NCBI GenBank assembly: GCA_028456385.1
Contig: JALNQF010000070.1
Span: 62,001 to 126,000, forward strand
Reading direction: 5' to 3'
DNA: 64,000 nt
From: Ophiosphaerella korrae
Lineage: Eukaryota > Ascomycota > Dothideomycetes > Pleosporales > Phaeosphaeriaceae
Every line of letters starts with the position of its first letter. Positions within the stretch are counted from its first letter, which is position 1. Below the pieces are notes generated by a model, which saw nothing but the letters and a program-made list of their open reading frames with translations, was not told where the DNA came from and did no database searches. Position numbers and translations under genes: made by a program. Shown piece by piece: positions 12,033 to 22,665 of the stretch.

Positions 12033-12504
12033 CTAGATGCTCTTCGATCAGGATTGATATTCCAGGTTCCTCGTCTGGTTGAGATTATGTAATGAAGTCA
12101 TGTGTTTCCTACCTGACATTCCCCACCCTAGCGCTAGTGACAGAGCTTTCCTCGTACGCTACATAATAGGCGTCCCAGCGTGCTTGCAGAACGTCGAGGC
12201 TCCGTGGCCTATGGGATGCCGGGTCTATTTTTAACTGATTTTTTGTGTGACTTGCCCAATAATCTTCTATGAATTTCGCACAAAGCTGGAAGTCGGCGGT
12301 TCGCAACTACGCAGACCTTCTATTTCACCTTCGAGGGCGGATTCGTGCACTTCAGCGCTGCCTCTGCCAACTCCGTATTGTCGACGCTGTAGAGTTACGC
12401 CAGGGGCCAAGCGTCAAAAGCGGGGAAAAACTATGAGTAAAATTATTATATAAGCAAGCAGTTCTCGCTTGCCTCCCCTTTATCTTGCTCGAGCTCATTC
12501 ACCA

Positions 12505-13134
12505 ATGCCGATGCTTCAGTTCAAGCCATCATGCCCACTCAGAAACGAGCCAAATGAGGTCAAGGGACTTACTGAAATGTTTGAAGAGCATGGAATACGT
12601 TGCTTCTTGGTGGGGATTTCAGCGCTTGTATTTTACGGAGCCCAACGCATACAACACGTTTTTCAACCATAGATACAACATGCTCCTAAGACTAACCTAT
12701 ACTAGGATTAGGAGATATGTATTCCTTCAGATCAGCTTAAGTGCGCTATCAAATTGCTCTGCTCAGAAGACCTCGCTTCTACATACCTCCCTGTTCAGAA
12801 AAGGCCCTTGCCTCAGCCTACTTCTCTAGCACACACGTATTATCGATTTAAGAGAAATAGCATCGAATTCGTTCTAGTACCTTCGTGTGACGTCCACCTT
12901 CAATGCGGAGCGTCTGAAATCGTCCGTAGCTCGAACGGGATACCATATCCTACCTTGCCTATCTTAGTCCAAAGCTTCATAGACACCAATAACGTTATAG
13001 CACTTTGCAATATCATCAATAGGACCAATGTATCTAAAGAATAGGGGGAAAGGTTCCTGGACCTAGAAGGAACCAACGACGTAGAGTAGGCTAAAGGAAT
13101 AAACAAGGCCTTGTTCGGATTGATTGACGAATAA
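12505..13134 (+). pseudogene. Decayed nucleotidyltransferase-like gene
   Basis: The frame starts with an N-terminal part (HGIRCFLVGISAL) resembling fungal nucleotidyltransferase-fold proteins, shifts frame around 12660-12750, and continues with EICIPSDQLK, VLVPSCDVHL and GIPYPTLPILVQSF. Stops fall at D-stop-EIC, KE-stop-GERF and VE-stop-AKG. All three are TAG and all are plausible former TGG codons. It ends LFGLIDE before a TAA at 13132. The family guess rests on overall pattern, not on a complete active site. Confidence 0.5.
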
Positions 13135-13868
13135 AAATGCAAAAGCTATCCTCTCCCTATTTCCTAGAGCAAAGGTAGACAGATGTACCATGTAGCAATC
13201 TCGAGTGCGAGGTAAAAAGGCAAGACTAGGGTAGACGCATCCTAAACATTTATTTAATACGCGATTCCAACTAAAGGGTACGCCGTGCAGTTATCGGGGC
13301 TCGAAGAATAGTGAGATTTAATACTTCTTTAAAAGTTATATTAGAGTAAGCGTAAATCTATAGGCTATCGCAGGAGAATAGCCTACGTGCTAAAATGCCA
13401 CAAAGTGTGCGTAGACTGGGCGTCTGCTTTACGTTGATCGTGCAAATTTAGTCCGCTAAGGAGGCGCTGCAGTTGTGCCGGCATCGTCTCTGGCGCGTTA
13501 TCGTGCCTCTAGCCGTCCTCCTCCTGCCCCGAAGATTTAGCGCTAAGCAGTCTTGGTAGCAGAGCAGAAGATCTACGGAGCCAGATCATGTGCCTAGGGC
13601 CTAGTGTTGTTTACAGCGGCTTTCAAAGGCGGGCGACAAGAATGGAAGAGATCCAAAAATAGACCAACTATGCACGTTGTTTAGTACCTCGTACTAAATC
13701 GCGACCCATTGTGGGAGCTAGAACAGGTATACATACTGACCAACGTGCGAAATGTAGAACTAGGAGACATAACAGCCCATATGCATGCAGTGGCCCAAAA
13801 GCTGTCGCTAGGTATCGATACCGTTTTCGGGCCCGGGAGCTATCCATTCCCTGGTTCCTGTTTCTTCG
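13135..13868. other. Intergenic, partly AT-rich, no gene recognised
   Basis: No frame has a recognisable motif. Part of it may be the eroded 5' end of the next gene, whose start I could not locate. Confidence 0.4.
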
Positions 13869-15795
13869 GCTAGATCTAAATATCCGCACCGAAACTGTTC
13901 GCTCGCGACATCGCCGCTTACAGCGATGCGGAACTGGACCGATATCTGGCAGAGAACGGAAGGTGAGGGCTAGTCCTCTTGCATGCCATTGCCCTCCTAC
14001 CGCCTTGCTAACCCAAGGTGTAGGATCGTCGAGGTTGAGGATCCAGACGACCTTCCGGATGATTTCATTCAGAGATTAAGGGACTCGCCTCCCTAGCCTG
14101 CTCGTCCACCGTCTTCTAATAACTATGGACAGAGACCGGACACGCCGCCTGGGCGAAACAGCCGAGCCCCGCCCCATCGATCTTGATCAAGTTGCCGCCC
14201 GGCTTCAAGAGCAATCGCGTAGATCGCCCTCCATCGCAACAACGGCATCAAAATCTCCCGATCCAGAGGAACAACATCGCGAGGATCTGCGACGCCAAAC
14301 CGGGTACTACAAGATGCTTGTTGGCCATGACGGCCGGCCTTCACATCCACCGAGTATGCTTGAGAATATTGTCGAGAATCCTAGAGAATACCGCGAAATT
14401 TTGTCCTTCTGGCAAAGTAAATACTCGAACGAGGGTAAATGGAGGGTGTTTGACACCCAATTATTGAGATGGCGAGCATTCCGTAGACTCCAACGATTCG
14501 CAAGGGGACAAAGAGGCTATGATTATTGGCGAAGTCTTTGGGACGAGGAACGTACGATGTGGGGTTTCCACTCCCCTTGGATGCCAGAGCTAGGATCTTC
14601 CGAAGAGGACTGGCAAAATGAATGGCGGCTGGATCAGAAATATGACAATTATGTGCGGCTCGGCAAATCGTACATGCCATGGCAACTATTCATCAAGCGC
14701 AAAGGGCAAACAATAGGCCAGCAGGGCTTTCCCGAGTATGCCAAAGCGCTGAAAGAACGACTGGCGAGGCATAGATTCGAGCGGCCATTCCAGCTCGACA
14801 AAGATGCTACCCGGCAGGACAAGATGACGACCTGGATCGAATACCTTGGTATGAGCACTGGTGGTACGACTACTATGCAGGGATTGCCAGGAGTTACCAG
14901 AAATGGCACGACAATACTTGGAAAAAGCTCGTTGACTCGAAGGTGCTGAGGCCCGGGGAGACGGAGGAGTTCATGTGCAATATCGATACTACCTTTCGGG
15001 ATGCGAGTGAAGAAGAGACGGCTAAGAGGGCTATGCAATCCGCGAAGTCAGTTGTGGCCTTGGCGGAGACAACCATCGCCAAATGGCGACAGTCCAAGCT
15101 CTCCCTACAGACACTTCGACAACGGCTGTTGGCAGCGCGATCCAAGCTGGAGACGATACAGGCCGAATACGCGTCGCTTAAGAGACGCAGTGATTGCATT
15201 ACCGAATTCATTCAGCGGACAAGGGATTACCGGATTGCCAAGAGGAATGCTGAGCGCCACGGAGTACTACTGCGATGGATGCTTCAGCAAGTTCTCTTGA
15301 TTGAGGCCGAGCTGAATCCGCCGAATGCACGTGTATCGGACAAGAGAGATAGAAACAACCTACTCAAACGCAACCGCAATCGATCAGAAGAGCTCGATGA
15401 AAATTCCCAAAAGCAGAGCCGCGGTGAGGGTGTAAGCGGCCCCAAGGCGCACTGCGAGTCTCTCAAATAACGCAATATCCAATCCAGCAGATCCAAATTT
15501 ATCAAGCCGAACACTTACCCTAAAGCGAGAATGCGAACCTCGGAAGATGAATGGCCAAGCTTCTTCAGATCAGTCGCGAACATTTAAACCTTTACGCCGC
15601 AGTGCCAGGATCGCGGACAGAGCAGAGAGATTGGATGCCGCAATTACAGCCACCACGCTGGTAGAGACACCTACAACTTCGCTATCAAAACTGTCAAAAA
15701 AGCGGAAAGGGAAGCGAGGCCGCACTGAAATGGCTAGTCGACGTCGCACCTCGAAGCCGCGGGGTACATCGAAGAAGGGCCGAACCTATTCGTGA
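13869..15795 (+). pseudogene. Hypothetical gene of a fungal-specific family, frameshifted
   Basis: Pieces in all three frames read as one protein. The order is DIAAYSDAELDRYL, a 61-nt intron (13963-14023), a Pro-rich segment, a long frame 14125-14949 rich in Trp/Arg (YREILSFW, WRAFRRLQRF), then after a one-base shift near 14850 a coiled-coil-like segment 14943-15470 (KLVDSKVLRP, LIEAELNPP), then a basic C-terminus 15547-15795 (PLRRSARIA). I know the pattern as a widespread, uncharacterised family in ascomycete accessory regions. No N-terminal ATG was found. Frameshifts near 14170 and 14850 and a TAG near 14090 argue for a dead gene; sequence error at one of them is possible. Confidence 0.6.
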
Positions 15796-16042
15796 CGACA
15801 GCACCATATCTGCTGCCGTCTTTGATATGATTCGGGGTGCTTTCCTCGGCTTGAGGGCCGTTTTGGAAGAGAGATTTCTAGGAGAGCAGCACCCCCTGAT
15901 GTCGTCCTTCGCGTGGTGTGCCGTATGCTCAGCTGGTTCATACTGGATATTATCGAACTTTAAATCAACTAAGCAATGTATTCGTGATGCTGTTAGGCTT
16001 TGCTTACTTTGGTAATTCGAAAAATGGGCATTTCGAATAAGT

Positions 16043-17399
16043 TTACTTATATGCTATACCACTAGAGTAATTGCCAAACCGAATATGCGACTCCACAGGA
16101 GTAAAAGGCGTCCTATTTCTACGGCCTTCTTCTCTTTCTATGTCTCGGTCACCGCACTTCCATGTGAAAACTGATCCAATATTGAGCATGCAGCCAACTT
16201 TAGCGCTCTCAATTGGTCCCGCAGATACCTTGTTAAGGATCATATCCTGCAGCTCAATAGGGAGCTTGTGCACGAGAGTTGTAGGGGGACGGGTCTGTGT
16301 AGCTTCAAGGAGGTCGATAGCTTCATTGGAAGGAGGCTGTGTACCATCAAATAGACGCTTGGGTTTTGTGTATCTTTCAGAATCGCTATTGATCCGATAC
16401 AGAATGATCTCCCGCACTGAGAGTATGAGGTAAATGAGACTTTCGTCGGATGTTTCAGAAGGACCGTGTTTTAGTCTCGATAGGTTCTGTTTCGCGAAAT
16501 CCTCTCGAATTAGAGTAATAGCGTGTGGAATATGCTGGCATATAACAATAGATGTCCCGCCAACCCGGACAATATGCCCGCTCAATAGGTCCCACTCCGG
16601 AAGATTATGTATCCAGACCAGAAAACCGCCGGTGCCCTGACGTGGGAGAGTTACTTCTACGACAGTAAAGTCCAGAGTAACAATCTTAATAATTGCACAT
16701 GCAAGCCTTCGAAACGTGGAGTTATTATAACGACCGCAAAGGATGTGCCTCCACTGGAACGCAAAGTCGGCGAGTACTCTAGAAACGAAAGCCTTATGCC
16801 GCTCTAGATGCTGCAGGTCTATTACCTTACGTCTAATTGTCTAGCATGGCAGTGGGAAGATAGATTGCAAGGTATGTTCGGGGGTTGTCAGTGGTTCGTA
16901 AGGCTCGAAATCAGAAATGGTTATAGAACGTTGGCGAACAAGGTTGAGAGGGAGCCAAAGATTGCGATCTTTCTTGTCGAATCGCAGAATATCGGCATCA
17001 AGGTCAAATGTCCAGACTGATTCAATATGAACGCATCGGCGGTCATGAAAGGGATTGACGATGTCGTCTTGTTGATGCCATTCTCTGGCCACTTGCGAGT
17101 ACAAGGCATCAAAGGTAGATTCTAAGTCCATGAGCACTTTTGTTGTCCGTACAAGCGGCAATATTACTTACCTCTTGCTATGCCTACAAGCTTGCTTGAA
17201 TACAATCGAAGCATGTCGTCGTCTTCGGCACTACGACGCCCAGTAAAGTAGACAGTCCCTGGTATTAAGTAAGGATCAAACCAAGACTATTATGTGTACC
17301 AAACGCAACATACCCTGTAGGCTAATATTGATATACGCTGCCATATTGAGACTTGAAACGCCGAACGTCGGAACGGTTAAGCTTGGCGGGGAAGCGCAT
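16043..17399 (-). pseudogene. Hypothetical protein gene, nearly intact, with an in-frame TAG
   Basis: The main exon (17121-16043) is open for about 360 codons except for one TAG after PLPC (near 16840). Upstream, an exon ending KLVGIAR is joined by an intron with a GTAAGT donor at 17171. A possible first exon from an ATG at 17399 also ends close to a TAG (VYQY-stop). Its junction to the next exon is not clean. The protein has no catalytic motif I recognise; HDRRCVHIESVWTFDLDAD and VRVGGTSIVICQHIPHA are its most conserved-looking parts. It belongs to an uncharacterised ascomycete family. With so little damage it could be a recent pseudogene or a gene read through or edited at UAG. Confidence 0.5.
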
Positions 17400-17793
17400 C
17401 GATGAAAAATGTGGCGCTGTCGCTTCAAGTTGACTCAGCAACGCCACACACGTAGGTGTCGGAGGTGGTGAGAAGGTCAGGATGCAGGGAGGTGAGAAGG
17501 ACGGAGGAGGGACTAGGTCCTTAGGGGACAATTCCGTTCCCCCTTCTAAAAGCGCCCTCGAACCCAAAACCTGCCTGCAGGCATCTTATTCGTCTAGACT
17601 TGAAGAAATTGTAAGGGTATGTCCAACTTATAAATAAGCACAATTGGCTGCTAAGGACAACGTGACTAAGCAGCGGGTGAGCAACCTGAGGGGTGGGTGA
17701 GCTAAGGGTAATTAGCACCTAAGCAATGCAGCACCTCCCTCGCATCCTCATCATTCTCAAACTTTATGTCTCCTTTCTCGAGTACTGCTCCCA
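17400..17793. other. Short intergenic region
   Basis: It separates the divergent gene at 16043-17399 and the kinase at 17794, so it likely holds both upstream regions. No motif is distinctive enough to call. Confidence 0.4.
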
Positions 17794-18078
17794 ATGGCGC
17801 ACACAGCCCGAGATCGTAACTTGAACGCCACGCAAGATTGGACACCAGTCAGCCTACCTTTTCTGAAACCGCCCGACCAGCTCCCCTGTCCGCTTCCCGA
17901 TGAGAGAGAAATTGCGCAAGGGACAATTCTCTGCGGAGATGCATCCAATCACTGCCTTGTTACTGTCGGCGAAGACTTTGTTGTCAAATATGGTAGTCAC
18001 ATATCTGAAGTTGAAGGACAGAATCTGCTTTTCCTTGAGCGGTACATGGGCGCCTGTTTGACTGTACTAAAACTTTAC
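17794..18078 (+). pseudogene. Phosphotransferase-like kinase gene, 5' part (interrupted)
   Basis: From an ATG at 17794 the frame shows the start of an aminoglycoside-phosphotransferase/choline-kinase-like fold: TILC, then VGEDFVVKYG (the ATP-anchoring Lys region) and EGQNLLFLERYMG. It breaks off at VLKLY, whose last codon TAC lies in a TTAC tetranucleotide (18075-18078). The continuation (AMWRM...) is found in phase 11.6 kb away at 29688. So this is the front third of one kinase gene split by the mobile element 18079-29683. Confidence 0.8.
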
Positions 18079-18599
18079 TAGAGTAACTGTATGTCCGGGG
18101 ACTTTTGACTCCTTTTTTGGAGGTCTTCTGTCGTCGCTTTTGGGGTCACTTGCACCCAAAATGCCAAGCCCAACCCCTGCAACATCGTCAGCTTTTATTG
18201 GCCAAGCTCCCGCACCGCCCCATACTGTCTCGTTTCATCCTTCTGGATTCTAAAATTCACAACAACTGAACGAGCCCTAAAATAGACCCATATCCATCCT
18301 GTCGATATATTTGTCGACGCTTCCTCCGCCATGCCCACCTCGCTGGAATATCGCCTTGTCTACACCCAGAGAAACCTGACGCGCCTGTTCGCGCCCTCCA
18401 TAAACCTGCCGTCCTTGCTCGCACCCCATCAAACTATACAGCTCCCCCTTCCCGCTCTCATTTGATGCGGGCTCCTATTACATTTAGCAGCCCGTTCTAT
18501 GTGGTCTGTCGGTCTATCCTATTGATCTGTTATCGACATTACCCTGGTAGCTGTCAAGCGCCTCTCCACCTTCCTCCTGGCCCGCCGGTATACGTGTAA

Positions 18600-18830
18600 C
18601 CGTCTACAATTAAGGAAGCGTATAGATACACGCCTGCTCAACGGCGCAGACCAACTAAATTAAGATGCCGGACTATTCAGCGACAGAAACCACAACCTAA
18701 ACCTAAATTTTTAGCCAAGCATTATCAAAAACTCCGCGAAGATCTTAGAAAGATAGGGATAGTGAAGAATAACTATTCACCGTCAACAATGAATAACATA
18801 AATAAGATCTCAGATAGATAGATAAGGTAA
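18600..18830 (+). pseudogene. Possible DUF3435-type tyrosine-recombinase (captain) N-terminal relic
   Basis: A plus-strand frame about 0.5 kb inside the left end of the 11.6-kb insertion reads KHYQKLREDLRKIGIV and then KNNYSPSTMNNINKIS before stops at codons where Trp would be expected. The basic stretch followed by an 'NYSPxTxNNI' segment resembles, from memory, the N-terminal DNA-binding part of DUF3435 recombinases. No catalytic R...H-R...Y region is visible; sequence beyond is cut off by the pogo-like element at 18921. Position and orientation fit a captain, but the similarity is short. Any other decayed transposase N-terminus could look alike. Confidence 0.35.
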
Positions 18831-18920
18831 AGAATTTCATGCTTTAGGTTATAGCTCATAATATTAGGTCTCTCTAGATACTGCTAGAATATCAAAGCGG
18901 ACCTAATTTCGCTAATTATA

Positions 18921-20370
18921 ACGTGTTTACAAGCGAGCGGGCCACCCCACCAACTTTTCACGACGCGTCACATACAAACTACTATGGCTCCACCAATTCT
19001 TGTTCAACCAGCCTATAATAAAGCTGATATATTTCTTGCTCTCTCAGCTATTAATAGCGGCCAGATTAATAGCGAGCGACAGGCTGCATTAATATTTAAC
19101 GTCCCTCGAACAACACTCCAAAGGCGACGCGCCGGAATCGCGTCAAAACGCGATTACCAGCCGAAATCGAAAAAGCTTACCAAGCTAGAAGAGGAGGTGA
19201 TTATACAGTATATACTCGACCTAGATTCGCGAGGGTTTGCGCCCTCTCTAGGCGCTGTACGAGATATGGCGGAAAAACTACTCGCTCAGCGCGACGGCGG
19301 CCAGGTTGGCCAATACTGGGTTAGAAACTTTGTCAAGCGAACAGATAGCCTCACGACGCGATTTAATCGACCGTACGATCGACAGCGAGCTCTATGTGAG
19401 GATCCTGAGGCTATACGCGCCTGGTTTGAGCTTGTAGCGCGCGTCAGCTACTCATACTTGATGGCCATGAGAGCCACAACTCGCTCGAATTTCAAGAGAT
19501 CTGTGAGGAGAGTAATATATATACTCTCTGTATGCCGTCACATTCGTCGCACCTCCTACAGCCGCTAGATGTTGGCTGCTTCTCGCCGTTGAAGCGGGCG
19601 TACGGGCGTCAGGTCGAGGGCCTGATACGCGACCACATCAACCATATCACTAAGCTTGAGTTCCTACCAGCGTTCCGCGCCGCCTACGACCAGTCAATTA
19701 CAAAGGATAATATCCGCGCAAGCTTTCGAGGTGCTGGGCTAGTCCCACACAATCCAGAGGTGGTGATATCAAAGCTTGATGTGAAGCTTCGTACGCCGTC
19801 GCCAGCGCTCCTACCAGAGCCTATATGGGAAGCCAAAACACCAAGCAACCAGCGCGAATTAGAGGCTCAATCAATGCTAATTCGCGAGCGGATCCGCGCG
19901 CATAAGAGCTCGTCACCTAGTTCTACTATTGAGAGGCTTGATCAGCTAGAGAGAGGCTCTTCTAGAGCGATGCATCAGATGGCGCTTATGCGCGAGCGAA
20001 TCTTGAGCCTTGAGAGAGCAAATGAGGCCGCAACAGCACGTAAACAGCGCAAAAGGAAGCGAATCCAAAAGAAAGGGACCCTATCAAAGGCAGAGGGAGA
20101 GGATATTATTGCTCAAAAAGCTGTTGAGCAGCAACTAGAGGGAGAAACGCGGCAAGGTAAGGCGCGATCAGGTGCGAGCCGGCAGGCTTCAGCGCGCTGC
20201 ACACGCTGCAGAGAGCCTGGGCACAACTCGCGTACGTGTAAAAAAGTTTCTATAGACTCTACTTAATTTAGTATAGCTATCGTATTAATAGATTTTTTGT
20301 GCGTTGTTGATATATAGGCTGTAAAAGGCTAAGAGAGTTGGTGGGGTGGCCCGCTCGCTTGTAAACACGT
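18921..20370 (+). mobile_element. Fot1/pogo-like DNA transposon, internally deleted
   Basis: A perfect 35-bp inverted repeat (18921-18955 and 20336-20370, starting ACGTGTTTAC) bounds the element, with TA on both sides (18919-18920, 20371-20372), the target duplication of Tc1/mariner/pogo elements. The length of 1450 bp is short for an autonomous copy because the middle of the transposase is missing. Its repeat ends resemble those of the element at 51307-53088, so both belong to one family. Confidence 0.9.
18984..20266 (+). pseudogene. Pogo-type transposase with deleted catalytic core
   Basis: The first frame (from 18984) has the psq-type helix-turn-helix and CENP-B-like DNA-binding segments, up to AWFELVA. 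Near 19437-19445 it jumps directly to LLILDGHESHNS, the second catalytic Asp region of the DDE domain, in another frame, followed by MPSHSSHLLQPLDVGCF, a coiled coil, and a C-terminal zinc knuckle CTRCREPGHNSRTC. Roughly the first half of the DDE domain, including the first catalytic Asp, is gone, and the joint shifts frame. The protein cannot be active. Confidence 0.85.
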
Positions 20371-20372
20371 TA

Positions 20373-20630
20373 TGCATAGCACACTGACGACTCCTGGTAC
20401 CAGCTGAACATGGAGTTGATGGCCTCGGAAAGTTCTGAGTCGCTATTTTTGTTGATGCAGCAGGTGTCGATCCAGATGTATTCGTGGCCTTCTTCCCTGG
20501 CTTTGGCACACGCGCCTCGGACTTTCGAGAAGCCAGTCTTCTTTGTGCTATTGGCGTCACCAACATCATCGAAGATGAATTCAGAACCATCGGGGCCCCA
20601 TGTATGGGAAAGAATAGCCAACAATCTCAT
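20373..20630 (-). pseudogene. HET-domain gene fragment cut by the pogo-like element
   Basis: The frame reads AILSHTWGPDGSEF, WIDTCCINKNSDSELSEAI and FSWYQESSVCYA, the start of a HET domain. It stops exactly at the transposon's TA site (20371-20372). On the far side of the transposon no HET continuation is recognisable. The N-terminus before LSHTW is shortened compared with usual HET proteins. Confidence 0.8.
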
Positions 20631-21586
20631 ATTGCATGAATCCGGTCGAATGAGCCGATGAGGGAGATCGCCAGTACCGTATATGGCTTACTACCTCCTT
20701 TGTGGCTGGCCGAATAAAGGGCAGCCGAGCTGATGAGATAGCAAGGGTGTTAATGATTTAACTGGAGACGCAACAGATGTTTGAGTTTCAGAAGCATAAA
20801 GAGTCAATGGGAAAGAGGGACTGGAGCGCATCGTAAAATTAAGAAAGGTGACGAGAATGGCTTATATGCTTACGTACAGCTGCATGTGACTCTCGTCGGC
20901 CCGGCCATTGGCTGGCTAGACGAAGGGCAAGCGCACAGAGGTACTGTGGCAGCCGCATCTCCGTAGGATACACTATTCAAAGGTCGGTAATATAGACGTC
21001 AAGTCAGCTCAGGGACTCTGAGCATTAAATCTATTCGATGGCCGAAAGGTAGTATAGTTCCCCCGTGACATCGGCCCTAAACCTCTGCATGCCGTTTCTA
21101 ACCATTAAGCCGAACCCACAATACCCTAGCCTAAAATTGGCCTGAACCCTCCCTTGCTACCCCAGTACTCATTTCTAATTCCGGTATCTAAGCTCAATAT
21201 ATATGTCTGCTCTAAATAAAGGGTCCTATATTCTACTAATAAGGTAGTTCATGGTCTGAAGTTCGGCGTCGATTGATAAACGTGTACCTCTCGGATTTGT
21301 TCTGGGGTTTAGGTATTCTGCAACATGACATCACCGCATCAGTTACATCAAAATCGCGGAGCACAAATCACCACCGAAACGTATGCATAATAATGCAAAT
21401 CCATTTCTTTGTCCCATAGTGAGAGAGGGTGAGATCTTGTTTAAAAGATTTCTGGTTGAACACCGTAACCGCGATAGCCCGATTACGAAGATCGTATTTC
21501 CCCACCTACCCCGCATGCTTGAACTTGAGTAACTTCTTGTGTTCTTCGAGTTCAGCAGTACAGAGCAACGTCGCAAGAACAGAGTA
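20631..21586. other. Intergenic, no gene recognised
   Basis: It lies between the HET fragment and the LACC1-like gene, which are divergent. It holds the latter's upstream region. No coding motif was seen. Confidence 0.45.
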
Positions 21587-22588
21587 ATGGCTTCCGAACA
21601 GCTTGAAAATTGGGCGACCTCGCCGATTTATCGTGCTGCGCTTCGCTCCGAATGCGCGAATGCCGCATACACTGGAAAGGGAACGTCACCCATCAATGAT
21701 TTCTTCTCATTCCATAGACCAAACACCGAAGAACAAGGGACTTCCGATAATTTTCGTCAGAACCTGCAGACTCTCGCAAAAAATCTCGAATTCGATCCAT
21801 CCCAACTGACGTGGCCAAACGGGGCCTGGCCCCATTCCGGAGAGGTTATCACGGCCGAATGCTGCAACTGGGTCCGCAACCCGCTCACTAAAGGAATCAT
21901 GCCAACGACTCGAGACAATAAACCATTGGCGTATGACGGCATTGTTACAAAGAGTCCACAGTTTGTGCTTGGCGTGCAAGGTGCCGATTGCCCGTCAATC
22001 TTCCTTTGTGATTCTGAAACGGAGGTCATCGGTCTGCTTCATGCAGGTTGGAAACCTGTTGTCAGGGGAGTCATCCCAAGTGGCATAAGAGCTATGCTCC
22101 AGCTTGGGGCAAGCATGAAGAGCATCGCGGCGTATATCTCTCCTGGAGCAGGTGACTCTTACTGCGAGTTTCGTTGGGACGAACACATGGAACCCGGAGT
22201 TAAAGCTGTCTTCGTGGATGCTGGCCGTGAAGATCTTCTGGAAAACCAGAACATTCGGCATAAAATGACTGAGGAAGAAATGTCAAAATTGGCCCCAACC
22301 CTAACGGAAGAGCGTAGGGCGGGGGCTACCTTACGACTCACACATCTTGCAGTAGAAGAATTAGAAAGTTGTGGTGTGCCTCCTGCTCAAATCGTCGCTA
22401 ACTACGACTCGACGACAGTCGATCGATATCCTCCCGCTAATGCTACCTCCTCCGAATACCGCTACCATTCCTATCGCCGCGAGCATCCAGATCATGGTCT
22501 TGCAATGAGTGTACTCTTCCTCAACTCGGGCAGCCCGTCGAGGGGGCAGTGTCGAAAGAGATGCTCGAGCTTCGAAAACCTTCTATAA
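21587..22588 (+). CDS. LACC1/YfiH-family protein (multicopper-oxidoreductase-like, purine nucleoside enzyme fold)
   Basis: An intronless frame of 333 residues from the ATG at 21587; the upstream extension has only a GTG. Signature motifs are GADC (C135), HAGW (H152), SPGAGDSYCEF (185-195) and a C-terminal YHSYRRE. These are the YfiH/YlmD/LACC1 hallmarks, where Cys and His residues bind zinc. Family members catalyse purine nucleoside phosphorolysis and adenosine deamination; the older 'laccase' label is doubtful. Fungal versions like this one are longer than bacterial ones at the N-terminus. It lies 78 bp from the convergent membrane-protein gene, and both sit inside the 11.6-kb insertion, so they are likely cargo. 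No disabling mutation is seen. Confidence 0.85.
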   Translation: MASEQLENWATSPIYRAALRSECANAAYTGKGTSPINDFFSFHRPNTEEQGTSDNFRQNLQTLAKNLEFDPSQLTWPNGAWPHSGEVITAECCNWVRNPLTKGIMPTTRDNKPLAYDGIVTKSPQFVLGVQGADCPSIFLCDSETEVIGLLHAGWKPVVRGVIPSGIRAMLQLGASMKSIAAYISPGAGDSYCEFRWDEHMEPGVKAVFVDAGREDLLENQNIRHKMTEEEMSKLAPTLTEERRAGATLRLTHLAVEELESCGVPPAQIVANYDSTTVDRYPPANATSSEYRYHSYRREHPDHGLAMSVLFLNSGSPSRGQCRKRCSSFENLL

Positions 22589-22665
22589 TCATCACCCAGA
22601 GCTACCGGCAACAAGTTTTTGGACTACTACCCTCTTTCTCGGTCGTGTTGAAATGTCCAAATGTC

